From Sordaria brevicollis (taxonomy: Eukaryota; Ascomycota; Sordariomycetes; Sordariales; Sordariaceae), in contig JAUTDP010000020.1 in NCBI GenBank assembly GCA_033439795.1, forward strand, positions 243,912 to 307,911: 64,000 nt of DNA. Reading direction: 5' to 3'. The position numbers and the translations under genes are program-made. Positions within the stretch are counted from its first letter, which is position 1; each line of letters starts with the position of its first letter. The notes beneath the pieces were generated by a model. It had not been told where the DNA came from. It did not search any database and worked only from the letters and a program-made list of their open reading frames with translations. Positions 47,501 to 60,200 of this stretch are shown here, piece by piece.

Positions 47501-50500
47501 CCCTACCTACTTAAAAAGTACAATTTTAAAGCGCCAATTCCGTAATAACGCACTAAAATATATAATCCAAAATAATATTCTTTAATTATAATTTACTAAT
47601 TCTACTTAATTCCCTAAACGGATTATTAATACTCAAAAAGAATAGTAATTAATTATAACCTAATATTATAATAAAGTAAAATATTAAAACCGTAAAGGAA
47701 TATATCGTTATATTACTAAATACTATTATTAAAAAAGTATATATAATAATATCGAAGAATAAATCCGCTCCTACCCCTAATATTAATAATTTAATCCTAA
47801 GCGCTTCGAAGATAATTACTAGTAATTTTATCCTAATTTTCACCCTTTTAATAAATAAACTTTAAATATTTAATATTTTCTAAAGGTTAATAGGAAAAGG
47901 ATTCCTCTTTTAAAAATTAAGGATAATGCAACCGGTTACATTAAAATTACCGTTTTATTTAATATTAAATTTATTTAAATAAAATATTTCCTTAAATTTA
48001 TTTTTTTAAGATAAGGATATCTTTTAACGGTTTTAATTAATAATAATTTTAAATTCCAATTAACCGTTATTAAATATTTAACCTAACTAAAAATCCGTAA
48101 AGAGTATATTATACCCTTTAATTTTAAAATTAACGGGAATAATAAATAAAAATATATAATAATCGCCGCCTTATTTATAAAGATAATAAATAATAAAGGG
48201 CGTAATTAAAAGAAACTCTTACCCTATATTTTATTTACTAACCGAATAATAATCCGGGGTAATTACAATTATATTCTTTTTTAATTAATTTATAATTATA
48301 ATCCTATTACTCCTATTAAATTCGATTTACCCTTATAGCGGGTTATTAATTAGAAAAATAATAATAAATTAATAACAAAAGAGGAATTAATCTACACTAT
48401 TATTCGAATACACGAAGAATTAGAATACTAATTTAATTAAACTATTAAGAAGGTCGTTATAATAAAGGAAATAATTACCGTTTACCGTAATAAAAAAGAT
48501 AAGCGAAAAATACACTTTACTAATATTTAAATCGAAATCGGAAACTTTATTTTAAAATATAATAACGTTAAAAGGGTAAATATAAATTTTATATAAAAAT
48601 TAACCTACTATTAGGAAAATCCCTATTATATATACCGGATTTCCTCTTCGGATAATATTTATTATTTAAATACTCTTAACAAAATCCCTTTAAAAAAGCC
48701 GGTAAACGTTAAGAATATTAAAAAATTTATAATTAAGGATAAAATAATATTAAATATTAAAAATCCGATAAAAGGCTTATAAAAACCGATTAATCCCGAA
48801 GAGGGATTTACTCAGAATTTAATTAATAATAGAAAAATTATAAAAAAAACTCTTAAAAAATTTTTAAGAACGAAAGAACTTTAATTAATACTTATTAAAA
48901 GAATTCGAACGAAGATTTTTAATAAAAGGATACGCTAAAATTTTAAAAAATCTTTAATCGAAATAGCTATTCTAATAGGAAAACCTCCAGAAGAATAAAC
49001 TTTAATTAAAAATTAACTTAAAATATAATTAAATATTATAAAAGGGGAGAAAATTTAACCCTAATTTAAAAACGACTTTAATTAACTTTAAATTATAAAT
49101 AGAAAATATATAATAAAGTTAATAGCCGCCGATATTTATAAGACGCTTTAAATATTATTTTTCTTCAAATTACCGAAAGTACCCCCAATTAAACGGCGTC
49201 CGAACCGATCCGCACCCGACCGATTCCTTAATTATTAACTATCCTTAACTAAGAATTCCAATTCCTTTTTCTTTTTTTTTTTTTTTATATTTTCTATTTT
49301 TCGTATTAAATCCTTTATCCTTACCTTTAATTATTTATTTTTATTTACTCGTTTTTACTTTTATTTCTTTTAATCGATTAAAAGAAATCCTTATTAAATT
49401 CCGTAATATAAATAATCTTTAAAAATTAACTTTAATTTTTAATTTCCTAGGAAATTACTATTTAAGGTTGGAGAAAATTAAAGTACCCCTAACGCTAAAA
49501 ATTTAATACCCTCCTAACTATTTTACATTATTTTTTAATATTTTATTTTAAAGAGATTTTTTAGTAAAAATAATCGTTTAAAACTTTAATTACTTTTAAA
49601 AAGAAAATTAAATATTAAAGTAAAAGGGAAATATTAAAAAGAAATTATTTTTCTTTATTATTTACTTATTTTATACTTATTCTATTTATTAAAAAATTTT
49701 TCGGCGAAAAAATTTTATATTCTATATAGGAGGTATTAATTTATATTTATAACGCTAATTTATTTTTACTATTTTCTTTAGGAGGAACGATAATACCCTT
49801 TCCCTCTTCCTTAACGATAATAATAATACTATTTTCTTTACCTTTATTACCCTTAGAATTACTACTTTTAATAACCCCTTTATTAAAAACCTATTAATCA
49901 ATTCCTCCCTTAATTTCGATATCCTCGATACTAATTTCGAATTTTATTTTCTTACGAATAGACTCTTTATCCTCGCTAATTTTTCTATTACCCTTATTAT
50001 AAAATTTATTTTCTTTATTTAAATTATTACTATCTTTCGAAAATTGATTTATATTAATAATATTAAAAGTATTTTCGTTATTATATATAATATTAGTTTT
50101 AATATAATTATTACGAATATTTAAACCTTTTCCCTTTATATTTAATTATTTATATTTAAACCGAATATATTCGGCTTAATTTTTAAAATTATTAAATATA
50201 CGCCGATTTACTTTTTATTAATAATTTTTAAATACGCTATCGATTATTAAAATAGGGCCGCTAATATTACAATTACTAATTAAAATTTCGATAAGAGGCT
50301 ATAGCGTAGCGTTTTTACGAAATTTAAATTAAAATTCCTTTTTAGAATAATTCGAATAAATATACTAATTTACCTATTTAATATTCTAAACGCAATTCCC
50401 GCATATACTTCTTTTAATATTTCCTAATATAAAAATATAGTTTATAAAAAGAAACTAAACGTTAAAGGACTCTTATTCGTTATTACGGGTAAAGATCGAA

Positions 50501-50879
50501 ATATACGATTTCTAAATCTATTCGGTGTAATTAATATAAAGGAACCGGTTTTTAAAAGGAAGGGATTAATCAATAAGGGAAAATAAAAAAAGAAGAGGAG
50601 TAAATCCGTACGGGGAATTATATATTTAAATAAATAAATTAAAAATACACTCTTTCTTAATACATATATAGGCGCTATAGTAATTTAAGGGCTAACTTCC
50701 TTTCTTTTTAAGAAAAATATATTAATATTCTTTAATATCGAAATTATATTTATTAAAATATTTAAAGATAATACGCCGGTATTAATCTATTAAGTAGAAT
50801 TCTTCTATTAAATTCTCAATTTATTTAAAAAACCTTAATAAAATCTATTCGAAGTAGAACGAACTAACGAAAAGAGGAT

Positions 50880-51540
50880 AAATAATAATAAAAATTTTTA
50901 CCCTAAAAAAAAAAACCTCGGTATTTATATTTATAAATATTCTTTAGAATTAATTATTAGCGAATTTATAACTTTAATAGATATAAACCTTATTAAAGAA
51001 TTATTTTTTTCCGTTAAAATAGGCGTTTATATAATAAGGATTATTCTAAATAATTAAAAGGAAATTAGGGATAAAATTATAAAGGGCCGGAGCCGAAAAA
51101 CGTTTATTTATAATAATAGCGTATTCGCCGAAATTTATATTAAAAAAAGGTTTCTTTTATTAATTAATAAATACTTTAAAGTATTAAATCTCTTCCTAAA
51201 TAGGATTTTTCGTAATATCCTTAGGTTTAATTATAATATTTTAATAAAAGAGGCGAATTTATATAATATTATTTAGAAGAAAAAAAATTTTTAAACGAAA
51301 AGAAGTAGATAAAATAGAAAAGAGTAGTATAAATTTATTCGTTAGCTAAAAAAGGAAACTTTAATTCCTTCCCTAATTATTTAAATAAATTATTTAAATA
51401 ACGAAAATAGAATAATTAATAAAAATAGAGCCCGGACGTAGGAAGGTATTTAAACGAATAAATATTCGGACCTAAAAGTATTTTTCGGGCGGTATAATAG
51501 TAAAAAAATACTTATAATACCGATAATAACTTTAAAATAA
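50880..51540 (+). pseudogene. Unidentified decayed frame in the 3' region of the large LTR element
   Basis: Reading through TAA and TAG codons gives a coherent basic protein fragment with segments such as ELIISEFITLIDINLIKELF and SRKTFIYNNSVFAEIYIKKR. It lies between the integrase end (48.8 kb) and the 3' LTR, same strand as pol. No family recognised; it could belong to a nested element or be an extra ORF of the retrotransposon. Confidence 0.35.
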
Positions 51541-53994
51541 TATAAATTTATATAAAAAGTAAAAAACTTTTATAATAATAAAAAAAATTTAATACGTTAT
51601 AGGGTAAAAGATTTTTCTTTCCCTTTACTACGACTTCCAATACTTTTTTCGTTAAAGAATAAATTTATATTAATTTTTTATAACCTTTTTTACTAAATAT
51701 CTTTATATTTCTAATTTCGAAAACGTTATAATCCTTAAAAAAAACCCTTCTTTTCCCTCTTAAAATCTTTACCCTATTAAACGTTTATTTTTTACTCTCG
51801 TATAAATCTACTCCTTTATTAAAAATAACCTCGAATAAGGAAATCGTTTTTATAGAAGAGGAATAAACCTTTCTCGTTAAAAATATAATATATTACTAAA
51901 TTAAAGGATTATTTAAAAGGATAAAATTTATTATCAAATCCTAAAAATAATAAACCTATAATTAAAAAGATATTAAAATATACATAAAATAAATCTACCC
52001 CCCCAAAATAATTAAAAAAGAATAATAAAATTTTACCCCTTATTTTAATTAATATTTCCTAATTATTATAAACGGACGTTTAAACGAAAAGAAATTATTA
52101 TTATACCTATTTACTATAAAGCCCGAAATTAATAAAGTATTATTAGAATTAATTTATAAGGACGTTCCTTTATTTATTAATTAGCCCGCTATTTCTTAAT
52201 AACCTAATTACTTTATTTAGGAGTAAATTTATTTTAACTTTATAAACCTTTAATATTTTATAAATACCTAAATTTAAATAGAAAATACTAATATTTACGT
52301 AACCTTTACTTATATACTACGTAATTTCGGGGATTATATTTATATCCCTTTTTAAACCTATAAATTCGATAATAATAATATAGAATTTCCCGGACTAAAA
52401 GGAAATTTACCCGACTTCTTTAAAGTTATTAAATAATAATATATCCCGGTATAAATTAATAAACATTTTATTTTAATAATTTATAATAATAGAAATAAAC
52501 GATAATTTATTTATAATTCGGTATTTACCTTCGATAATTATAAACGTATAAAGAAAATTTACTTTTCTTTAATTTAATAATATATTATTACCTATAGGCT
52601 TAATAATTAATTTATTAATTTAGAAAAACGGTTTACCTAAATCGAAATACCTTTCCTATATTAAATTTATATTTAATTTTACGGTTTTTAATATTTAGAA
52701 ATTACGCGAATTTTCTTTATTAAAATTTAGCGCCGAAAATATAATATTAAGAGTTTAAAATTAATTAATTAAGAGGAGGGAAATTGCTAAAGGCTATAAA
52801 TTTAAACTAGTTTAATATATTTTTTCGAATTTGCTATAATCTATATATAAATACGTATAATTTACAACGTTTTAAATATTTATTATATTTATATATTAAT
52901 TTATATCGGAAATTACTTAAAAATTAAAATAAATTTATTCTAATAAATTAAAATATTTTATAATAAAGATAATAAATTAAATTAACCTTTTGAATTAAAA
53001 ATATTCGGATTTTTTGGCGAATATAATATTTTATTACTACGAAGAAAAAAGGATATTCCGTATCTCCTTTAAAGAAATTAAAACGCTTTTTATAATATCC
53101 TTCAATAAAATAACGAAAATCGTAATTTTTCTAAAAGGAAATTCTCGAAACCCTTCCTCGCCCAAAGAAAGTAATAAATCTTCTCCCCTAATTCCCTATT
53201 AATATTAAATTTAAATAATTCTTTTTTTTCTTCCTCCTCTTTAAAAAAAGAAGGTCGTAAATAAAGAGAAATTATTATACCTATACCTAATACCAATTTT
53301 AAGGATAATAAATTCTTTAAAACCGTTAACGAAAAGGAATAAATTTCCTCTATATTTATTATAAAAATTATTTACGCCTAAAAAAAGAAATTCCTAATTT
53401 AAATTATAATAATTAATCCTAACGTTATTTTTAAAAAGGAAATTATAATTAATTAACCCCTACGGCCGAAAAAGAAAAAAATAATAAAAAAATAGTAAAA
53501 CGATTTTATTATTTCGATATAAATTAATAAAGAGCGTTTCTTAATTAATTATTTTATCCTCCCCAAACCCCCTTCGGTTCTTAAAAATTTTCCCTAAGGC
53601 TTAAAATTTTATAATAGGGGTAAATTAATAATTAAAATTAAATTTACTAGGACGTTAAATAATAGAATAATTTAATTAATCCCTTCTAAGGATAAAGTAA
53701 ATATAAACGTTATTTAAATAATAATCGATATAGGATATACGGCTAATAAAACGGGATTAAATATAGAAGGAAAAACTAAACGTAAAATTTTAAAGAAACG
53801 CTTAATTAAAGAGAAAAAGGAAGAGAAGGTTAATAAGCGCCGGAAGTAATCTATATATAAAGGATTAATTACTTTTTTATTTTACTTCGGATATTTTTTC
53901 TTTAATTTAATTTTTATATTTTAAGGAGGAGGATTTTTATTATACGAATATTTTTACTTAGGACGGTATAAAAAATATTCGAAGGGAAATATAA

Positions 53995-54463
53995 TATAGG
54001 GTAAAATTATTATTTACTTAAATATATAAGTAATTATTTAAATAATAAATAATAGGGTAAGTATAAATTTATACCTCCCTCCCTCTAAAAGATTTAAAGC
54101 CTATATTTAAAAAATAAATAAAAAGGGGAGGCTTCTCCCTCCTTCGATTAAAGAAAACGAGAAGGAGAATTAAAAAAGATAATAACTTTATTTTTCACTT
54201 AAAGAACCTTTTCTACGAAATTACTAAATAACCCCCTTAAGGACTTCTAAGAGAATTAACTAATAAATCTACTCCTACTTAAAAAAAATAATAAGAATAA
54301 AACTTTACTTTACTCTTATTCTTTTTCCTATAGTAGTAAAGTTAAAAATTATTGACCCTATTTACGTTTCTTAAGCAAAACTCCCCAAATTAGTTCAATC
54401 CTTCGCTATAAATTTGTAGTGTAGGCTCTATTTCCTTTATAGTGTGGTTTTTGGTCCAAATCA
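53995..54463 (+). repeat. 3' LTR (469 bp) of the 13.4-kb element
   Basis: Partner of 41048-41516. The initial TG has become TA (TATAGGGTAAAATT), but its last 70 bases keep TTTGTAGTGTAGGCTC and TAGTGTGGTTTTTGGTCC, which are AT-shifted in the 5' LTR. Confidence 0.82.
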
Positions 54464-57230
54464 ATAATTAAATACGAATAATAGTAGGTAAGTAATTATA
54501 AAAAGTATTTATTAATTAGTAAATTGGGCGTAATTAGTAGGGTAATATTTAGGACGAAATACCGAAGTAAATAATAATAATAAATACGGAAATAAATAAA
54601 ATATAGCGCTATAATTATAAAACCGATATTATTTTGAAAGGGATAAATATTAAAAATTTCTATAAATAAAATTAATTTATTTACCTTTATTTTTATTATT
54701 CCTAATATTATATTCTTATTATCCTTAATATAAATATTATAAATATAAATAATTATATTTTAATTATTATACGTAATAGAGGAGAAGGTATCGATTTTAA
54801 TAATAAGGAAGTTATTAATTTCGAAGATTTCGATATCGATTAGGAAAAAGACGAACCCGAAATATAAAAATAGGAAAATATTACCGAACTCGAATTCGAA
54901 TTCGATATTATTTAAGAGGATAATAATAACGAAATCGATTATAAGGAGGATAATAATAAAGAAGTCGATAATAATGAATTTAACGAATTCGATATACGCA
55001 TTTAAAATATACTATTAGAAAAGGAGGAATATTATAATATAATAATATATAAACGTTAACGTTTAAATAAAGGCTAAGTAGGTACTATAAATAAATACCC
55101 GTTCAACCTTATAGAATATTATTTATATTTAATATATTTAACCGATAATAATAATTACGTTTACGACTAATTAGACCTATATTATTTGGGTAGGTATATA
55201 ATATATTTACGTCGCTATTATAAGAAAGTAAATTATATATATTTAGAAAACGTAAAAGATAATATTAACGGTTAAGAAACGTACGTATAAAATTTATTTT
55301 ACATTTAGGGAGAGGAGGAATACAAAATTGTAAAGATAAACCGTATAGTGGAGGAGGTAAGGAAACGATACGAAAAATAAATCGAAATAAAAATTAATAT
55401 ATAATATTATAAATTATAGTAAATTGGATTAAATAAGGTATAAAGGGAGGTATTATAATATTAGTTAATAGGATAATGGTAATAGGATATTATTAAGGTT
55501 AATAGAATTATATAGTATATAATAAAATATACGAATAATTTGAAATATATATATAATTATAATAAATTTATTCTACGTATTATTTACGATTCCGAATATT
55601 GTATAATATCCTCCGCTTTCTTTATTAAAATAATACTTCCCTTAAATAATTATACGGTATTACTCTAAGGGTTTCTAATTTTTTGGGGGCTTCAGTATAA
55701 TTTTATAATAAGTATTATTCTTTTGCCCGTAAAAAATAGTATAATTCGTTTAATTCTTGAAGCGGATTTTAACTTTTAAAAATTAAGATAATATCTCTTT
55801 TAGATAATTGGCGGTCCTTATTAATAATAATTAGAATTAACGCTATAATTTCTATAAATTTATTTATAATTAAATGGCCCTCTTTAAGGGTTTTAACTTT
55901 TTTAAGGCTTTAATATTAATTTTAATATTAAAAGGCTTCGAAGTAATTTTATTTTTCGCTAATAATATCCGTCCGCCGATTTATTATCCAATTAAAGCGT
56001 ACCGGTCGTTAAATTACCTATTTTATAAAAATAATAGATAATTATTTCGTTATATATTAGGAGATAGAATTTCGGGAAGAAGGTTTACTTATAATTAAGG
56101 GAACCTTATATACGTTAGGAGGTAAAATTAGCCGAATCGATATATTCGACCGATAATTTGTAATTTTCCCGCGGTAATAAATTAATAGAAGATTAATCCT
56201 TCTAATTAAATCGATATATTCGACCGGTAATTTGCGGTTCTTTGGTTGAATCGATATATTTAACCGGTAATTTACGGTTCTTTAACCGAATCGATATATT
56301 CGATTAGTAATTTGCGGCTCTTTAGTCGAATCGATATATTCGACCGATAGTTTGCGGTTCTTTAGCCGAATTAATATATTTGACCGATAATTTACGGCTT
56401 TTCCGCAGTAGTAAACCCAATAGCTTTAATTTAATAATATAAAGGTTAATTAATTTTTAAGAAATAAGTTCGGCGGCTATACGTATTATAAAGTAATTGG
56501 GTTAATATTCTTTTAAATTAAATTAAAATATAGGTATAATCGCCTTTCGTTTTTTAAATTACTTTAGGTTACTTTATTTTTAGTTTAGGGTTTAATAATT
56601 TAATAAATAGTATAATTTTCCAGCGCTTAGGATTAGGAATTTTGGCCGGTATTAGAAATAGGGTTTAAATAATTATAGCGTCCTTACGGCTAATCGGTTT
56701 AATAAATAATTGGCTTAAAATTAGCCGTAATATAATAATTAATTTAATATATTAAAATTAAAAACGTTTATTATAATATTTATTATAAATAGAAATAGAA
56801 ACGAACAATAATATATAGGGCTATATTTTCGTTTTATAAAAATAAAAAATAATAGAAAAAAGGTTTTATTTAATTAATATACGTAAACGATTAATAGAGG
56901 AAGGATAAATATCCGGTAAATAAGGTTAAATAGAGTAAAAAAGAATAAATAAATATATAAATAAAGGAAGGTTGGGAATAAGGATAGAAATAGGAATTTA
57001 GGAAATAGTAGGAAAATTTTTTATATTTATATATATAGAAGCGGGGCCGGATACGAATAGCCGAATCCGGCTTAATATTAACGTAATATATATAAAATTC
57101 AATATATAAAATAATAATATAATATTTCTTATATATTAATATAGATTACCCTAAATAATATATGTAGAAATCTTCTATTAGAGGAAATATTTTTTAGGGC
57201 CGTTTTTATATAGTATTTAAAGTATATTTA
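54464..57230. other. RIPed region with an acidic decayed frame and tandem repeats
   Basis: Between the large LTR element and the Helitron. A plus frame at about 54,781-55,420 reads as an acidic segment (many Asp, Glu and Asn, e.g. EFDIDQ-like and DNNNEIDYKEDNNKEVDNNE) followed by YLRRYYKKVNYIYLENVKDN. Family unknown. The stretch 56,209-56,408 is a tandem repeat listed separately. The rest shows no recognisable gene. Confidence 0.4.
56209..56408. repeat. Five tandem copies of a 40-bp unit
   Basis: Exactly 40-bp spacing; each copy starts AATCGATATATT (the fifth AATTAATATATT), followed by YRACCGRTAATTTGCGG and TTCTTTRGYYG. A diverged further copy lies near 56,134-56,160. Mutations between copies are mainly C/T and G/A, so RIP acted on the array. 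Confidence 0.8.
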
Positions 57231-60200
57231 TTTATATTTATATACCTAATTATACGTATAGTATTAATTCCAAAAGGATAATCGAATATAATACCCTTTA
57301 GAGAAGTAATTTTGGAAATGGCTATATAAATTAAATTAATAATAAAGTCTATTCTAGATATATCGAGAACCGTTTAATTAACCGTTATATTCTATAATTT
57401 ATATACCGTAATGGTATACGATATAATAATAAGGAACTACTTCTTAGTATAATTAACGTTATTATATATAAACTCCCGGGTAGAACGAAATACGGGTATA
57501 GTATATATATTAATACCTTTACCCGGGTCGTTTTTAAAAATCCGGGGACCGCTATAATTAGGAAAACGAATTAATAGGGTATAGGGTAACGTAGCGTAAG
57601 GGTTAATATTAATAAATTATGCAATATTTTAAATAGTATTAATAGTATTATTAATTAACCCTTTTTTAACCTAATAATTTTCCGTTAATATAATTTTAGC
57701 GCCGATAATTAATAGGAATATGTTATAAAGATTCTTTATTTAATTGGACGCTACTTAAGTAATAATAGAAGCTATAATATTATAGTTAAACGTATAAATA
57801 GCTTTAATTTATATATATAATTTACCGAAACCGAAAAAGTGGTTTTAATTATATTGTTTAACTTTATTATTCGTCGGGTAAATATATAAAATATTATTAA
57901 ACTAATTAAAGTTAACGCCGGCTTCTTTAAATTTATATATAATTTTTATAAATAGGAGTTCCTAATCCGCGGGAGTAAGTTTACCAATACGTATATAATT
58001 AAGAATATCCCTAAATACTTCTTACGTAGGACTACCCTAACGTACGACCGTTATTAATTTTATAATTTTATTAAATAAATAATACGTAATTCGATTAATA
58101 TATTCTATAATATTAAATTTATAGTTAGGTATTTATTTATATAGAGCCTTTTATAAGATAGGAGGAAATTAGTAGAAATCCCTAATAAGTAGAATATTTT
58201 TACTACTAAAAGGTAAATTAGAATTAGGGAATATTTAATTAAGCCGCTATTCGATAAAATATATTATTTTAAAATTAATTATAAATTTCTCATCGATTAT
58301 AATATACCGTACGTAACGGAGCCGTATTTATAAAATATTAACATTACTATTATTTATATTTAGTAATTAAATAACGTTAAAAATGGAAAAACGAAAGAGA
58401 GAGTATAAAATAAAATTATTAATATTATTAGTAATAATACTAATCGGAATAAAACGTACGATAATTATAGCCTTCTTCCTATTAAAATTTATTATATTAT
58501 ATAATAATTCTTTTAACCTAATAAATAATAGATTAATAACGAACGATTTATTAATATTACCTTTATTATTAAATTATATTCTAAAGGGAAATAGGTCGTA
58601 TTTAATATAAACGGTTAAATAGTAATTAACGAAAATATTATATTTAAACTTAATAAATACGGTATTAATTACTTCCTTAATTTTATATAAACCCGGATTT
58701 TCGGCTTTCTTTTATTTCTAATAGTTTTTCTAAATATTAGAATCTTAAAAATCCTTATAGAATTTATAATATAGCGTTTAGTTATATATAAGGTCGATAT
58801 TTTTATTACCGAACGCTATAATATCTTTATTTATATTCAAATTCCGGTTAGGACGGTATATAACCAATACTATTAAATTATCCTAATAAATATCCTTATT
58901 ATCTTTATTACTATTAATTAATTCGAAGTCGTTTTTAGGGGGTAGTTTAAAGCGTTCGCCGTAATAATTACGCTTATATTCGTAATATTCCTTATAGCGG
59001 TTATATACTTTAAATTACGTAGGATATTTAACGCTATTAATTATACGGAGAATAGATTCGTTAATAAACGTATAAGGATAATAAAGTATTAATTTAATAC
59101 GATAAAAATCCGAATATTAATTAAATATAATATCCGTTTTATACCGAAGTATATATTTAAATATACGCGTTCGTTAATAGAATTTCTACGGCTTAGTATT
59201 CTAATTAGTAAATATACAAAATTGGAAATAGGTAAAATTAGTAAACTATTCGCTACGTGATAAATATTTATTATATTTTATAAAATAATTACGAATATCG
59301 TTATTTATATTAATAGTATAATATTAATAAAATTTATAAGGTTTATAATTTATTATTCGAATTATACGGGTGTTTTTATATAGGTTAAAATTAATAAAGT
59401 AATAATAAACCTCTTATATAAATTAATCCCGTTCGGTAATTAATTTATTTATTAATTTAGAAATTAGAGAAGTTAATAGCAATATTTCTAAGATTTTAGG
59501 GAATATAATAGCCGTAAACTTTTAATACGATTTAGATTTAATTTCGCCCTTTAAATAATATTTAATAATATAATATAATACGGTTATATTAATAATATAA
59601 GGAGAGGCGTCGGTATTATTTTATTAATTTAAAGATATAGTAAGATTCTAAGGATTAATTATATTATCGTTGCGTATTAAATTAAATATATTATATAAGG
59701 GGTTTAATTTATATATAATATATAATTTATTATAAATATCCTTAGGAAAATAAAATCGATAAAATTAATTATTAGGATTATTCCGGTTCCCCCCCTTTTT
59801 TAAACGTTAATAATAATCATTATACTTATACGTTTAAATAGCGTTAATAACGCGTAATAAAATATCGAACGTAGATTATTTATATTTATATATATAAATA
59901 GTTAGGATATTTATTTTATTAATTATAATCTTTATATTATTTTTATACGGTTCTAGGTTTATAATAATAATATATATACCTTAAAATTCGGCGAAGGTAT
60001 TTATACCCTCCTATATATTTAGGTTAACCTTAGGTATACTTTTATACTAATATAGATTATAATGATAAAGATTATTGCAAACTTATTACTTATATTTATA
60101 TTAGTAATCGATAATTCGAAATTTAAATTTAAGGATTAAATTAAAGAAATTTTCGTACCGTTTCTAAAAATACTATATATTAATAAGGGGGTTATAACGT

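Larger units (their letters stand above)
41048..54463 (+). mobile_element. RIPed large Ty3/gypsy LTR retrotransposon, about 13.4 kb
   Basis: Two 469-bp LTRs bound a plus-strand gag-pol remnant. Read through RIP-type stops: gag-like at about 42,500-44,400; aspartic protease at about 44,770-45,190 (VTEQFLPNYNIILGLLFFYN); reverse transcriptase at about 46,080-46,700 (GLRFINN, then LLDFFFNYNQIPFDKTNRNL; catalytic box PYFNNI near 46,445, from PYLDDI); RNase H about 47,000-47,300; integrase about 47,450-48,800, whose C-terminal segment IEIGNFILKYNN is typical. From 48.8 to 53.9 kb there is about 5 kb without gag-pol similarity but with a coherent plus-strand frame at 50,880-51,540 that I do not recognise. 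Nothing is intact. This is unusually long for a Ty3/gypsy element, so nested insertion or extra genes are possible. Confidence 0.78.

Noticed and set aside
45173..58610. Other open frames of 60-120 codons in the AT-rich domain (45173-45526 minus, 53014-53202 plus, 58383-58610 plus)
   Set aside because: They lie antisense or out of frame to retrotransposon or Helitron remnants, and show no coding signal of their own.
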